DNA of 31,305 nucleotides from Bacteroidaceae bacterium (GTDB lineage: Bacteria > Bacteroidota > Bacteroidia > Bacteroidales > Bacteroidaceae), in the NCBI GenBank assembly GCA_900772575.1, contig CAAHEN010000206.1, forward strand, positions 1 through 31,305. The letters are read 5' to 3'. A program made the translations under genes and the position numbers. The notes below the pieces were generated by a model, which worked only from the letters and a program-made list of their open reading frames with translations, had not been told where the DNA came from and ran no database searches. Of the stretch, positions 23,936-31,232 are shown piece after piece (positions within the stretch are counted from its first letter, which is position 1; each line of letters starts with the position of its first letter).

Positions 23936-24862
23936 ATGAAATTCCTTACCAAAGAAGTCCGCATCGCCCTGATGGCCATTGTAGCCATCATCTTGCTATT
24001 CATCGGCATCAACTTTCTCAAGGGTATCAACGTCTTCAAGGCCAGCAACACCTACTACGTCAAGTTCCACAACATCAACGGACTGGCCGTCTCCAATCCC
24101 GTCTATGCCAATGGTTACCCAGTGGGCATCGTACGCACCATAGACTACGACTATAGCCGCACGGACAACGTCATTGTCGGCATCGAGCTCGACAAGGCCA
24201 TGCGCGTGCCCTGTGGCACCCGTGCGGAACTGGAAGCCGAACTCATGGGTGGTGTCAAGATGACGCTGCTCCTCGGCCCCAACCCGACACAGAACCTCAG
24301 TCCGGGCGACTCCATCGAAGGCGGCATGCACGTCGGAAGCCTGAACAAACTGGAGGCCATGTTACCCGCCGTCGAGCAGCTCATTCCAAAACTCGATTCT
24401 ATCCTGACAAACATCAACCGGCTCACCGCCGACCCGGCACTGGCACAGACGCTTCACAACACCGCAGCACTCACCGCAAATCTCAAAGCGGCCTCGGCCC
24501 AGATAGACGGCATGATGAAGAATGACGTGCCGGGCCTCGTCGACAAACTCGACCGCATTGGCAGCAACGTCGAGACGCTCAGCGGCAACCTGTCCCGTGT
24601 CGATGTCGATGGAACGATGCGACAAGTCAGCACCACCCTCAACGGTGTGCAGCAACTGACTAACAACCTCGTCGGCACCACCAACCTGCTCAACGACCGG
24701 CTCAACAGCCGTGACAACACCTTGGGCCTGTTCCTCAACGACCGTTCGGTCTACGACCGGCTCAACAGCACCATGGGCAACGCGGACTCACTCATGCTCG
24801 ACCTCCGCATGCGTCCCAAGCGCTATGTCCACTTCTCCATCTTCGGACGCAAGGACAAGTGA
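23936..24862 (+). CDS. MCE/MlaD-family lipid-transport protein
   Basis: This 308-residue inner-membrane-anchored protein has one N-terminal transmembrane helix (about residues 9-28, ALMAIVAIILLFIGINFL). The MCE domain spans about 38-125, starting VKFHNINGLAVSNPVYANGYPVGIV, with the hydrophobic pore-loop region around AELMGGVKMTLLLG. A long helical region rich in Leu, Asn and Thr (130-285) should form a coiled-coil stalk or tube. MCE proteins carry phospholipid between the inner and outer membranes with an MlaE/MlaF ABC transporter. Those partners are not in the window, so they are probably encoded elsewhere. It starts 12 nt after the amidase gene. Confidence 0.92.
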   Translation: MKFLTKEVRIALMAIVAIILLFIGINFLKGINVFKASNTYYVKFHNINGLAVSNPVYANGYPVGIVRTIDYDYSRTDNVIVGIELDKAMRVPCGTRAELEAELMGGVKMTLLLGPNPTQNLSPGDSIEGGMHVGSLNKLEAMLPAVEQLIPKLDSILTNINRLTADPALAQTLHNTAALTANLKAASAQIDGMMKNDVPGLVDKLDRIGSNVETLSGNLSRVDVDGTMRQVSTTLNGVQQLTNNLVGTTNLLNDRLNSRDNTLGLFLNDRSVYDRLNSTMGNADSLMLDLRMRPKRYVHFSIFGRKDK

Positions 24863-24913
24863 TCGCCCACAGGCCGAAGCATGGCGCACAGCAGATGCCA
24901 CACACAAAACGGG

Positions 24914-24950
24914 ATTTGTGACACAAGGATCATAGCCATGTGTCACAAAT
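24914..24950. promoter_or_regulatory. Twin palindromic candidate operator before leuB
   Basis: ATTTGTGACACA (24914-24925) is an exact inverted repeat of TGTGTCACAAAT (24939-24950). Each arm is also a palindrome on its own: TTGTG-A-CACAA centred at 24921 and TGTG-T-CACA centred at 24943. The centres are 22 bp apart, two DNA turns, so two dimers could sit on one face. The site ends 4 bp before the -7 box. As RNA it could also fold into one 12 bp hairpin, but no T tract follows. Confidence 0.6.
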
Positions 24951-24954
24951 TTCG

Positions 24955-24962
24955 TATATTTG
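24955..24962 (+). promoter_or_regulatory. -7 box of leuB
   Basis: TATATTTG is a perfect TAnnTTTG. No -33 element stands 19 nt upstream; that space is filled by the second palindrome, which suggests activator control or direct repression. The leader to the ATG at 25002 would be about 33 nt. Confidence 0.6.
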
Positions 24963-25001
24963 CCGTCTGAAAGACATCTAAAACAGTAATCATCTCTACA
25001 C

Positions 25002-26069
25002 ATGAAACTTCAAATCGCAGTATTGCCGGGTGACGGCATAGGCCCCGAGATTTCGGTCTGGGGAGTAGCCGTGGCCAAAGCGGTGGCTGAAAAGGCCGGC
25101 CACACGCTGACTTTCAGCCATGCCCTGTGCGGAGCTGCCGCCATCGACGCCACAGGTGATCCTTTCCCCGCCGAGACGCTCCATATCTGCCAGACAGCCG
25201 ATGCCGTGCTCTTCTCCGCAGTCGGCGATCCCCGCTTCGACAATAACCCGTCTGCCAAAGTGCGTCCCGAACAGGGCTTGCTGGCCATGCGCAAGCAGCT
25301 GGGTCTCTTCGCCAACATACGTCCGGTGCAGACGTTCGACTGTCTCATTCACAAGTCACCGCTGAAAGATGAGCTTGTCCGCGGCGCCGACTTCATCTGT
25401 ATCCGTGAACTGACAGGAGGCATGTACTTCGGTGAGAAGCACGAAGGCGACGATGTGGCTTGGGACACCAACGCCTACTCCCGTCATGAGGTGGAGCGCA
25501 TACTCAAGGTGGCGTTTGAATATGCCCAACGCCGACGCAAGCACCTGACCGTCGTCGACAAGGCCAATGTTTTGGCCTCCAGCCGGCTCTGGCGAAAAGT
25601 GGCACAGGAGATGGCCCCCGCCTACCCCGACGTTGAGACGGACTACATGTACGTCGACAATGCGGCCATGCGCATGATACAAGAGCCGCGCTTCTTCGAT
25701 GTCATGGTCACAGAGAACACCTTCGGCGACATCCTGACCGACGAGGGCTCCTGCATCAGCGGTTCCATGGGGCTATTGCCGTCAGCCTCGACGGGTGAGA
25801 GCACACCGGTCTTTGAGCCCATACACGGGTCGTGGCCACAGGCCAAGGGCAAGAACATTGCCAACCCATTGGCGCAAATTCTCTCGGTGGCCATGCTCTT
25901 CGAGCACTTTGGCCTAAAAGCGGAGGGCACACTCATACGCCGTGCTGTCGACGCCAGTCTGGACGCCAACATCCGCACACCGGAGATCCAGGTTCCCGGT
26001 GGAGAGACCTACGGCACGACCGAAGTCGGTCAGTGGATTTTCGACTATATCAAGGGAGAGAAGAACTGA
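25002..26069 (+). CDS. leuB: 3-isopropylmalate dehydrogenase
   Basis: This 355-residue cytosolic enzyme oxidises and decarboxylates (2R,3S)-3-isopropylmalate with NAD+ in leucine biosynthesis. It starts VLPGDGIGPEI, has the SAVGDPRFD segment and LLAMRKQLGLFANIRPV for substrate recognition, IRELTGGMYFGE, VDKANVL, and MVTENTFGDILTDE with the metal-binding Asp residues. The NAD-specific region is EPIHGSWPQAKGKNIANPLAQI. Length and motifs fit LeuB rather than isocitrate or tartrate dehydrogenase. The gene is alone: leuA, leuC and leuD are not in the window, and it is followed by a hairpin and a convergent operon. A paired palindromic site before it suggests its own regulation. Confidence 0.96.
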   Translation: MKLQIAVLPGDGIGPEISVWGVAVAKAVAEKAGHTLTFSHALCGAAAIDATGDPFPAETLHICQTADAVLFSAVGDPRFDNNPSAKVRPEQGLLAMRKQLGLFANIRPVQTFDCLIHKSPLKDELVRGADFICIRELTGGMYFGEKHEGDDVAWDTNAYSRHEVERILKVAFEYAQRRRKHLTVVDKANVLASSRLWRKVAQEMAPAYPDVETDYMYVDNAAMRMIQEPRFFDVMVTENTFGDILTDEGSCISGSMGLLPSASTGESTPVFEPIHGSWPQAKGKNIANPLAQILSVAMLFEHFGLKAEGTLIRRAVDASLDANIRTPEIQVPGGETYGTTEVGQWIFDYIKGEKN

Positions 26070-26103
26070 AACAGCGGCTTCCCCGTATCCTCTAAGTTAT
26101 ACT

Positions 26104-26137
26104 GGGCGGTGTGAACCATTGCGGGTTCTCACCGCCC
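26104..26137. terminator. Hairpin between convergent leuB and crcB
   Basis: GGGCGGTGTGAACC (26104-26117) pairs with GGTTCTCACCGCCC (26124-26137) with one T-T mismatch and a 6-nt loop. It overlaps the last codons of the convergent crcB gene and probably serves both directions, though T tracts are short. Confidence 0.5.
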
Positions 26138-26512
26138 TAATTGGTAACCGGCATAGAGTGCCAGAAAACCTAGTCCGAGACTGAGGATAAGGTAGGCCAA
26201 GGCTATGCCCAGATGGTTGCCGCGCAAGAGCAGGAAGTTCTCATTGACAAAAGTGGAGAACGTGGTGAATCCACCGCAGAAACCGGTGGTCAGAAGCAGG
26301 CGCAGTGCCGCCGACGGCTGGCCGTGCCGTGCCAGAAGTGCGTTGGCTAGTCCAATGACGAAGCAGCCCCCGACGTTGACCGCCAGTGTGGCCAGCGGGA
26401 CACGTCCGGTTGCCGCCGGAAACCAGCAGCCAACAGCATGGCGCGCCATTCCGCCGACCATACTGCCGAGGCCCACATAGACGAGTTCTCCCCACATGGC
26501 ACCGGTTTTCAT
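26129..26512 (-). CDS. crcB: Fluoride ion channel CrcB/Fluc
   Basis: This 127-residue inner-membrane protein has four hydrophobic segments and works as a dual-topology dimer that exports fluoride. Visible family features are the N-terminal GLGSMVGGMARHAV, LAVNVGGCFVIGLANALL with the conserved Asn, and TTGFCGGFTTFSTFVNE, whose Phe and Thr residues line the pore. Its ATG overlaps the stop codon of the upstream methyltransferase gene (ATGA), implying translational coupling. It is the last gene of the mtaB operon. No fluoride riboswitch can sit directly upstream, since coding sequence fills that space. Confidence 0.95.
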   Translation of the reverse strand: MKTGAMWGELVYVGLGSMVGGMARHAVGCWFPAATGRVPLATLAVNVGGCFVIGLANALLARHGQPSAALRLLLTTGFCGGFTTFSTFVNENFLLLRGNHLGIALAYLILSLGLGFLALYAGYQLGR

Positions 26513-27213
26513 TTGTAAATCAAGAATATCGCTGGCACTTTTCCCAGATCAGGCAGTCCGGTCTTTTTCCATTCAGAGAGCCGGCGGGTGCGGATATACT
26601 CATGCGCCGTCGTCAGTCCGGCCGCTACGCAGAGACGGGTGCGGGGACTGCATGCCGCACAAATGTCGGCAAACAGGCGGGCATTGCGGTAAGGCGTCTC
26701 GATGAAAAGCTGTGTCTGATCCTCAGCCACAGACCGCGCTTCAAGCTGCTTGAGCCGGCGTGCCCGTGCTCCACCATCGATGGGCAGGTAACCATGGAAG
26801 GCGAAACTCTGCCCGTTGAACCCAGAGCCCATAACGGCCAACAAGATGGACGACGGCCCGACCAACGGCACGACATGCAAGCCCTCGCGCTGGGCAATGG
26901 CCACGATGTCGGCTCCGGGATCGGCGACAGCCGGACAACCGGCCTCACTGATAACGCCGACATCCTCGCCCCGGCGCAGAGGATCAAGATAGGCCGAAAA
27001 GGCAGCGGTGTCGGCATGCTTTCCCATCGGATAGAACGTGAGGGCATCGATGTCGATACCGCGATCCACCTGCTTAAGGAAGCGGCGGGCGGTGCGAACC
27101 TCCTCGACAATGAAGTGGCGGAGACTGCGGACGACGGTATTGTTATAGTCAGGCAAGACACGCTGGAGTGGCGTGTCACCGAGTGTGACGGGGATGAGAT
27201 AGAGTGAAGCCAT
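26509..27213 (-). CDS. RsmI-like tetrapyrrole-methylase-fold SAM methyltransferase
   Basis: This 234-residue protein has the tetrapyrrole-methylase fold shared by RsmI, which 2'-O-methylates C1402 of 16S rRNA. Features: LYLIPVTLGD at the N terminus, VGVISEAGCPAVADPGADIVAIA at about 88-110, VVPLVGPSSILLAVMGSGFNGQSFAFHGYLP at about 114-144, and LFIETPYRN near 170. It is shorter than E. coli RsmI (about 286 residues) and differs at the start, fitting a paralogue often seen in Bacteroidota beside a full RsmI. The rRNA target is therefore inferred, not certain. It follows the GT2 gene by 20 nt and overlaps crcB by 4 nt. Confidence 0.88.
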   Translation of the reverse strand: MASLYLIPVTLGDTPLQRVLPDYNNTVVRSLRHFIVEEVRTARRFLKQVDRGIDIDALTFYPMGKHADTAAFSAYLDPLRRGEDVGVISEAGCPAVADPGADIVAIAQREGLHVVPLVGPSSILLAVMGSGFNGQSFAFHGYLPIDGGARARRLKQLEARSVAEDQTQLFIETPYRNARLFADICAACSPRTRLCVAAGLTTAHEYIRTRRLSEWKKTGLPDLGKVPAIFLIYK

Positions 27214-27233
27214 AACGATTACGGTGCTGTGGT

Positions 27234-28271
27234 TCAGAGGTTGAAATCCAGACCGAGGTCACTGAAGCGCTTACGGCCTTTCAGATAATAGTCGACGAGA
27301 AGCGATTGTCCGACGCGCTCAGGAACCGAGGCGCTAACGGTGGCCTGGAGGTTGCGGCGACGGTCTCCAGCCAGTTGTGGCCTCATCTGCCTGAAAGCGC
27401 GACGTCCCTGCCAGACGGCCCGGGCATGGCCAAAGCCGCCTTTGAGCAAAAACTGCAGGGCAGCCAACCAGTCGAGCCAGAAGCGCAGGCGCATGACGGG
27501 ACGCAGCTCAGCCTCAGGCAGGTTCTTGTAGAGCATGATGAGGTTGTTGCGGAAGTTAAGGAATGTCTTCCGTGGGTTGCTCTGGTCGAGCGACGCGCCA
27601 CCGACATGCCACACACGGGCTTCCGGGACACAGACAATCTGCCGCCCCCGGCTGCGCAGGCGCCAACAGAGGTCTATTTCCTCTTGGTGGGCGAAAAAGC
27701 GTCCGTCGAGTCCTCCCGCCGCTTGCCAGTCCGTACGCCGGATCATCAGGGCGGCACCAGTGGCCCAGAAGAGGGAGGCAGGCGCGTCATATTGCCCCTT
27801 GTCTTCCTCAACGTCTGCAAAGATACGGCCACGACAGAAAGGATAGCCATAGCGATCGATGTAACCGCCTGCCGCACCGGCATACTCAAAGCGCCCACGA
27901 TCTGCGTAGCTGAGCAGCTTAGGCTGGCACGCTGCCACCTCGGGGTGAGCATCCATGAAACTGAGCAACTTGTCCGTCCAGCCCGCCTCCACCTCCACAT
28001 CGGAGTTGAGCAAGAGGTAATAATCGGCGTCAAGGCCGGCCAAGGCCCGGTTGTAGCCCTCGGCAAAACCGTAATTCTCCGGCAAGCGGATAAGCCGCAC
28101 TTGCGGAAACTCGCGTGCCAGCATCCCACAGGAGTCGTCGGTCGAGCCGTTGTCGGCCACGATGACCTCTCCTTCGTCTCCCGTTGCGACAATGACACTG
28201 GGCAGAAAGCGCCGCATCATGTCGGCACCATTCCAGTTGAGGATGACGATAGCTATTCTGTGTCTACTCAT
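27234..28271 (-). CDS. Family 2 glycosyltransferase
   Basis: This 345-residue protein should transfer a sugar from a nucleotide-sugar donor to a surface glycan. The GT-A fold is clear: IAIVILNWNGADMMRRFLPS at the N terminus, EVIVADNGSTDDS at about 35-47, NYGFAEGYNRAL, then LLLNSDVEVEAGW with the metal-binding Ser-Asp pair around 90. An FFAHQEEIDLCWRLRSRG motif near 205 supplies the catalytic base region, as in rhamnosyltransferase-type GT2 enzymes. The C-terminal ~90 residues are basic with hydrophobic patches and may lie on the membrane. It sits 11 nt after mtaB in one operon. The acceptor is unknown, as no other glycan genes adjoin. Confidence 0.93.
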   Translation of the reverse strand: MSRHRIAIVILNWNGADMMRRFLPSVIVATGDEGEVIVADNGSTDDSCGMLAREFPQVRLIRLPENYGFAEGYNRALAGLDADYYLLLNSDVEVEAGWTDKLLSFMDAHPEVAACQPKLLSYADRGRFEYAGAAGGYIDRYGYPFCRGRIFADVEEDKGQYDAPASLFWATGAALMIRRTDWQAAGGLDGRFFAHQEEIDLCWRLRSRGRQIVCVPEARVWHVGGASLDQSNPRKTFLNFRNNLIMLYKNLPEAELRPVMRLRFWLDWLAALQFLLKGGFGHARAVWQGRRAFRQMRPQLAGDRRRNLQATVSASVPERVGQSLLVDYYLKGRKRFSDLGLDFNL

Positions 28272-28282
28272 GAATCAAATGT

Positions 28283-29650
28283 TTAGGTCGCCGCTTGCTT
28301 CCGAACCGGCGGCTGTCCCTCCAGGCACTCACCGTCCGGAGTGAAGCCACCGAGACGCACGGCCGAGAGTGTGTTGTCTGCGATGCCGCTCAGGCTATCG
28401 GCAGCGGCAACACGAATATAGTTGTCTGTAAATCCTTGCATGGCCCCCCCAGCCTTGGCATGTTCCCAAAGCACAGGGCGGTACTGGCCGCTATGGGCCG
28501 CATAGAAGGCGCGGCGCTTGGCCTCAGAGAGCGCGATCAGGCGTTGGCTTCGCTCATGCTTGGCTTGCTGGCTGACCGTGTACGGTATCTCCAGCGCCTT
28601 TGTCCCGGGCCGCTCGGAGTAGCTGAACACATGGAGTTGCGAGATGTCAAGTCCCTCGATGAAGCGGTAGGCCGCATCGAAGCATGCCTCTGTCTCCCCA
28701 CGCGTCCCGACGATGACATCTACGCCGATGAAGGCGTCGGGTATGGCAGCCCTGACCTTCTCGATCTTGCGAGCAAAGAGTGCGGTGTCATAGTGCCGAC
28801 GCATGAGCCGCAACACCTCATCCGACCCACTCTGTAGGGGAATGTGGAAATGGGGCATGAATGCGCGTGAGCCAGCGCAATAGTCTATGATCTCATCGGT
28901 CAGCAGGTTGGGCTCTATACTTGATATGCGATAGCGCGCGATGCCCTCCACCTTGTCGAGCGCCCGCACCAGACTGAAAAAGTCCTCTCCCGTACTGCGC
29001 CCGAAATCACCGATGTTGACGCCTGTCAGTACAATCTCCTTCCCCCCTTCGCGCGCCACGGCCTCAGCCTGCGCCACGAGCGAGACGATACTGCCGTTGC
29101 GCGACCGGCCCCGAGCGATAGGAATGGTGCAGTAGGTGCAATAGTAGTTGCAGCCGTCTTGCACCTTGAGAAAATAGCGCGTGCGGTCACCGCGTGAGCA
29201 GGAGGGCACGAAAGTCGTGATTTCCCTTGTGGGCACGGCGATAGCCTCGTGGCAAGCCTCGCCCTCAGCAAGTGCCCGCTTCTGGGCCATACGCTCCCGG
29301 ATGAGGCGAACCACCTCACCCTTGTGCTGCATGCCGACAACGAGATCCACACCATCGAAATGGGCAATCTCATCGGGCCTCAACTGGGCATAGCACCCCA
29401 TAACGACGACGAAGGCGCCAGGATGCTCACGCGTCAGACGGTGTATGGCCTGACGGCACTTGTGGTCGGCCACATCGGTGACAGAACAGGTATTGACAAC
29501 GCAGATATCCGCGCACTCACCCTTCTCCACCGCCCTCACCCCCTGCCGAGCCATGGCGTCACGCAGTGATGACGTCTCGGCAAAGTTCAGTTTGCAACCC
29601 AACGTGGCGTAGGCTGCACTCATATTATATATAGGAGTATCCTCGGTCAT
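28283..29650 (-). CDS. mtaB: tRNA t6A37 methylthiotransferase MtaB
   Basis: This radical-SAM enzyme of about 455 residues adds a methylthio group to N6-threonylcarbamoyladenosine at position 37 of tRNAs reading ANN codons. The N-terminal UPF0004 domain carries three cluster Cys in TLGCKLNFAETS, VVNTCSVTD and MGCYAQLRP. The radical-SAM cluster is CNYYCTYCTIP (CxxxCxxC), followed by EIVLTGVNIGDFG and FHIPLQSGSDEVL. A TRAM-like C-terminal region ends with NYIRVAAADSL. In-frame ATGs exist at 29674, 29650 and 29623; I prefer 29650, which gives a short extension before TLGCKLN as in relatives. It is the first gene of a four-gene operon with GT2, RsmI-like and crcB. Confidence 0.94.
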   Translation of the reverse strand: MTEDTPIYNMSAAYATLGCKLNFAETSSLRDAMARQGVRAVEKGECADICVVNTCSVTDVADHKCRQAIHRLTREHPGAFVVVMGCYAQLRPDEIAHFDGVDLVVGMQHKGEVVRLIRERMAQKRALAEGEACHEAIAVPTREITTFVPSCSRGDRTRYFLKVQDGCNYYCTYCTIPIARGRSRNGSIVSLVAQAEAVAREGGKEIVLTGVNIGDFGRSTGEDFFSLVRALDKVEGIARYRISSIEPNLLTDEIIDYCAGSRAFMPHFHIPLQSGSDEVLRLMRRHYDTALFARKIEKVRAAIPDAFIGVDVIVGTRGETEACFDAAYRFIEGLDISQLHVFSYSERPGTKALEIPYTVSQQAKHERSQRLIALSEAKRRAFYAAHSGQYRPVLWEHAKAGGAMQGFTDNYIRVAAADSLSGIADNTLSAVRLGGFTPDGECLEGQPPVRKQAAT

Positions 29651-29738
29651 GTCTAATCCGGTCTTGTTCAGCACGGAAGCCCTGCTGGTTTTGAAAAACT
29701 CGCACTCGGGCTTAAAGTGTGCAATCTGCTAGCGGGTA

Positions 29739-29746
29739 CAAAGTTA
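29739..29746 (-). promoter_or_regulatory. -7 box of the mtaB operon
   Basis: On the minus strand this reads TAACTTTG, a perfect TAnnTTTG. A weak TTTC lies 20 nt further upstream. Transcription would start near 29732, about 80 nt before the chosen ATG. Confidence 0.5.
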
Positions 29747-29867
29747 CATCATTCTTCGCAACCGCAGAAATTGTAAAATAGCATTTTTGTGATAGTATTG
29801 ATTATCACAGAGATGCGAAGAAGCTGTGTTAAAAATCAAGCTGAGGCAAAAAAAAACTCCGGAAAGG

Positions 29868-29899
29868 CTTGTGGGGAATTTCCAAAGTCCGTACCTTTG
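29868..29899 (+). promoter_or_regulatory. Promoter of the small lipoprotein gene
   Basis: CTTG at 29868-29871, 20 nt, then TACCTTTG at 29892-29899. The predicted start near 29905 gives an A/T-rich leader of about 45 nt to the ATG at 29951. An A tract at 29848-29856 lies just upstream and could act as an UP-like element. Confidence 0.65.
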
Positions 29900-29950
29900 C
29901 AGCGTTTTAAAAAAGCAATTGATTGTTTAACTAAAAAACTTGACAACAAA

Positions 29951-30163
29951 ATGAAGAAGTTAGTTTTCATGTTCGTAGCTATGGCTGCTGTATCTTTCGC
30001 ATCTTGCGGTGGTTCTGAGAACAAGGGCGCTGCTGCCGACAGCACTGCAACGGATAGCGTTACCACTGACAGCGTTGCTGGTGACAGCCTGACGACTGAT
30101 AGCGCTGCTACCGTAGACAGCACTGCTGCTGCTGCCGCTGCTCCCGCTCCCGCTGCTGAATAA
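29951..30163 (+). CDS. Small low-complexity lipoprotein
   Basis: This 70-residue protein has a lipoprotein signal peptide ending SFASC, so Cys19 should be lipidated. The mature ~50 residues are a chain of short units of the form D-S-x-x-T-D-S-V, ending in a run of Ala and Pro (AAAAAAPAPAAE). It has no globular core and a net negative charge. Codons end mostly in T (GCT, GGT, TCT), unlike the C-ending neighbours, which is typical of highly expressed Bacteroidota genes. It has its own good promoter and strong terminator and lies apart from other genes. I do not recognise a function; small acidic lipoproteins of this kind are common as hypothetical proteins. The ATG at 29951 begins the signal peptide. 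Confidence 0.88.
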   Translation: MKKLVFMFVAMAAVSFASCGGSENKGAAADSTATDSVTTDSVAGDSLTTDSAATVDSTAAAAAAPAPAAE

Positions 30164-30221
30164 TCAGCCCGAGGGCTTGCCCCTCGATAGCTTCGCCTAG
30201 TGCGAACAAAGAGAGAATTGG

Positions 30222-30253
30222 AACCTGTGAACATCTGTTCGCAGGTTTTTTTT
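30222..30253 (+). terminator. Intrinsic terminator of the small lipoprotein gene
   Basis: AACCTGTGAAC (30222-30232) pairs with GTTCGCAGGTT (30237-30247) with one G-T pair and a 4-nt loop, then runs into a T tract to 30253. An upstream TGCGAACA (30201-30208) can pair perfectly with TGTTCGCA (30236-30243), which would break the terminator stem. Confidence 0.9.
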
Positions 30254-30476
30254 ATGCCCAAACTTCATCTGGCCATACACCCTACGGCCCCTGGGCTATC
30301 ATTGGGCTCGGGTTGAACCCGATCGGGGCACATTGGCACAAGGCACCAGTAGGCGTTTATGAAAGTCTGATCGTCGCGATTGTGGGGAGAACGAACGGTG
30401 TAGCATTCGAAAACGGCCCCGCCTGATGCTATGGTGCCACACCCCAGATTCCTTCGTCCCCACATAATGAAGCAGT

Positions 30477-30807
30477 CCCATAATATAACACCGCGCCACA
30501 CACCGCTTCACCTTTTTGCCCCGATTGACGAAACGGCACCTTAACCTCTTTAACCTTCAGCCGGGTTCCGCGTGTTAAAATGGGGACTCGGCGAAACTTT
30601 CCCGGAGGAAATTTGAATTAGCCCGGAGCAAATTTTTCCGGGGCTAGGGCCAATTTCTTGGAAAACCGGAGTGTTCTTTTGACATATGCGGGCAATATGG
30701 GTGGCCACCGGGCACTGAAAAAGGCTACCCAGTGGGATAGCCCTTTTCTCTAGCGCAAATATGCTGCTTTCTGACGCCGAAAGCAAGTTGTGTTAAAGCC
30801 GAATTTT
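30477..30807 (-). repeat. Dispersed ~330 bp repeat, right copy (mate of 406-737)
   Basis: Read on the minus strand, this copy starts AATTCGGCTTTAACAC and ends GTGTTATATTATGGG like the left copy, with the same middle block GGCCCTAGCCCCGG. It keeps a promoter-like pair (CTTG, 20 nt, CATATTTG at 30756-30763 on the minus strand). It also keeps a hairpin at the same position, but with a different stem: AAGGCTACCC and GGGATAGCCCTT on the plus strand, pairing with one or two bulges. On the minus strand this hairpin is followed by a T run, so here it looks like a real terminator. Confidence 0.8.
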
Positions 30808-31012
30808 ATTCGTGGGGGAGACTACCTGCGTGCTCAGCGCACCATGGGCCAGTCACACCGGCAGAACAGCTGACCACGGAGATGAAGACCATAAACCGTC
30901 CTCAAGATGACCCATGGCGATCATTCCGTTCAGACCATCCCTGGGAGCAGTCCCCTACCGCCAAGAGGAGGAAGCAAGCGCAAGGTGACATACGGGTATG
31001 GAAGTGAACCGA

Positions 31013-31066
31013 CACAAGCAAAAGCCGCGATTACTTGAGACTAAGTAACCGCGGCTTTTGCTTGTG
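31013..31066 (-). terminator. Very long terminator hairpin of the tRNA cluster
   Basis: Positions 31013-31036 pair with 31043-31066 over 24 bp with a single A-C mismatch and a 6-nt loop. The core is AAAGCCGCG with flanking A and T runs. The right arm includes the last two bases of the first tRNA-Arg gene, so the hairpin starts right at the tRNA 3' end in the direction of transcription. Confidence 0.75.
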
Positions 31067-31138
31067 ACTCATATAGGATTCAAACCTATAACCTTCTGAT
31101 CCGTAGTCAGATGCTCTATTCAGTTGAGCTAATGAGCC
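31065..31138 (-). tRNA. tRNA-Arg(ACG), copy 1
   Basis: On the minus strand a full cloverleaf of 74 nt forms: acceptor GGCTCAT/ATGAGTC (one G-U), D arm GCTC/GAGC, anticodon stem TCTGA/TCAGA with loop CTACGGA giving anticodon ACG, and T arm ATAGG/CCTAT. The discriminator is A and CCA is not encoded. The ACG anticodon is normally edited to ICG by TadA, reading CGN codons. Confidence 0.96.
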
Positions 31139-31145
31139 GAAATGG

Positions 31146-31219
31146 TGACTCCTATAGGATTCAAACCTATAACCTTCTGATCCGTAGTCAGATGCTCTAT
31201 TCAGTTGAGCTAAGGAGCC
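31146..31219 (-). tRNA. tRNA-Arg(ACG), copy 2
   Basis: This is identical to the neighbouring tRNA-Arg except for one acceptor-stem pair. The acceptor is GGCTCCT/AGGAGTC, so the A-T pair of copy 1 is a C-G pair here. The anticodon is ACG and CCA is not encoded. Seven bases separate the two genes, so they belong to one transcript. Confidence 0.96.
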
Positions 31220-31232
31220 AGAGTGTAATCAG

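Larger units (their letters stand above)
30164..31064. other. Intergenic region between small lipoprotein gene and tRNA genes
   Basis: No protein-coding gene is supported. The region begins with a small hairpin (30170-30186) and a terminator (30222-30253), then shows nothing I can name until the right dispersed repeat copy (30477-30807). From 30808 to about 31010 there is again nothing recognisable. It ends with the tRNA-cluster terminator (31013-31066). Confidence 0.65.

Noticed and set aside
26513..26560. Possible fluoride riboswitch before crcB
   Set aside because: The space is coding sequence of the overlapping RsmI-like gene, and I see no pseudoknot-like fold.
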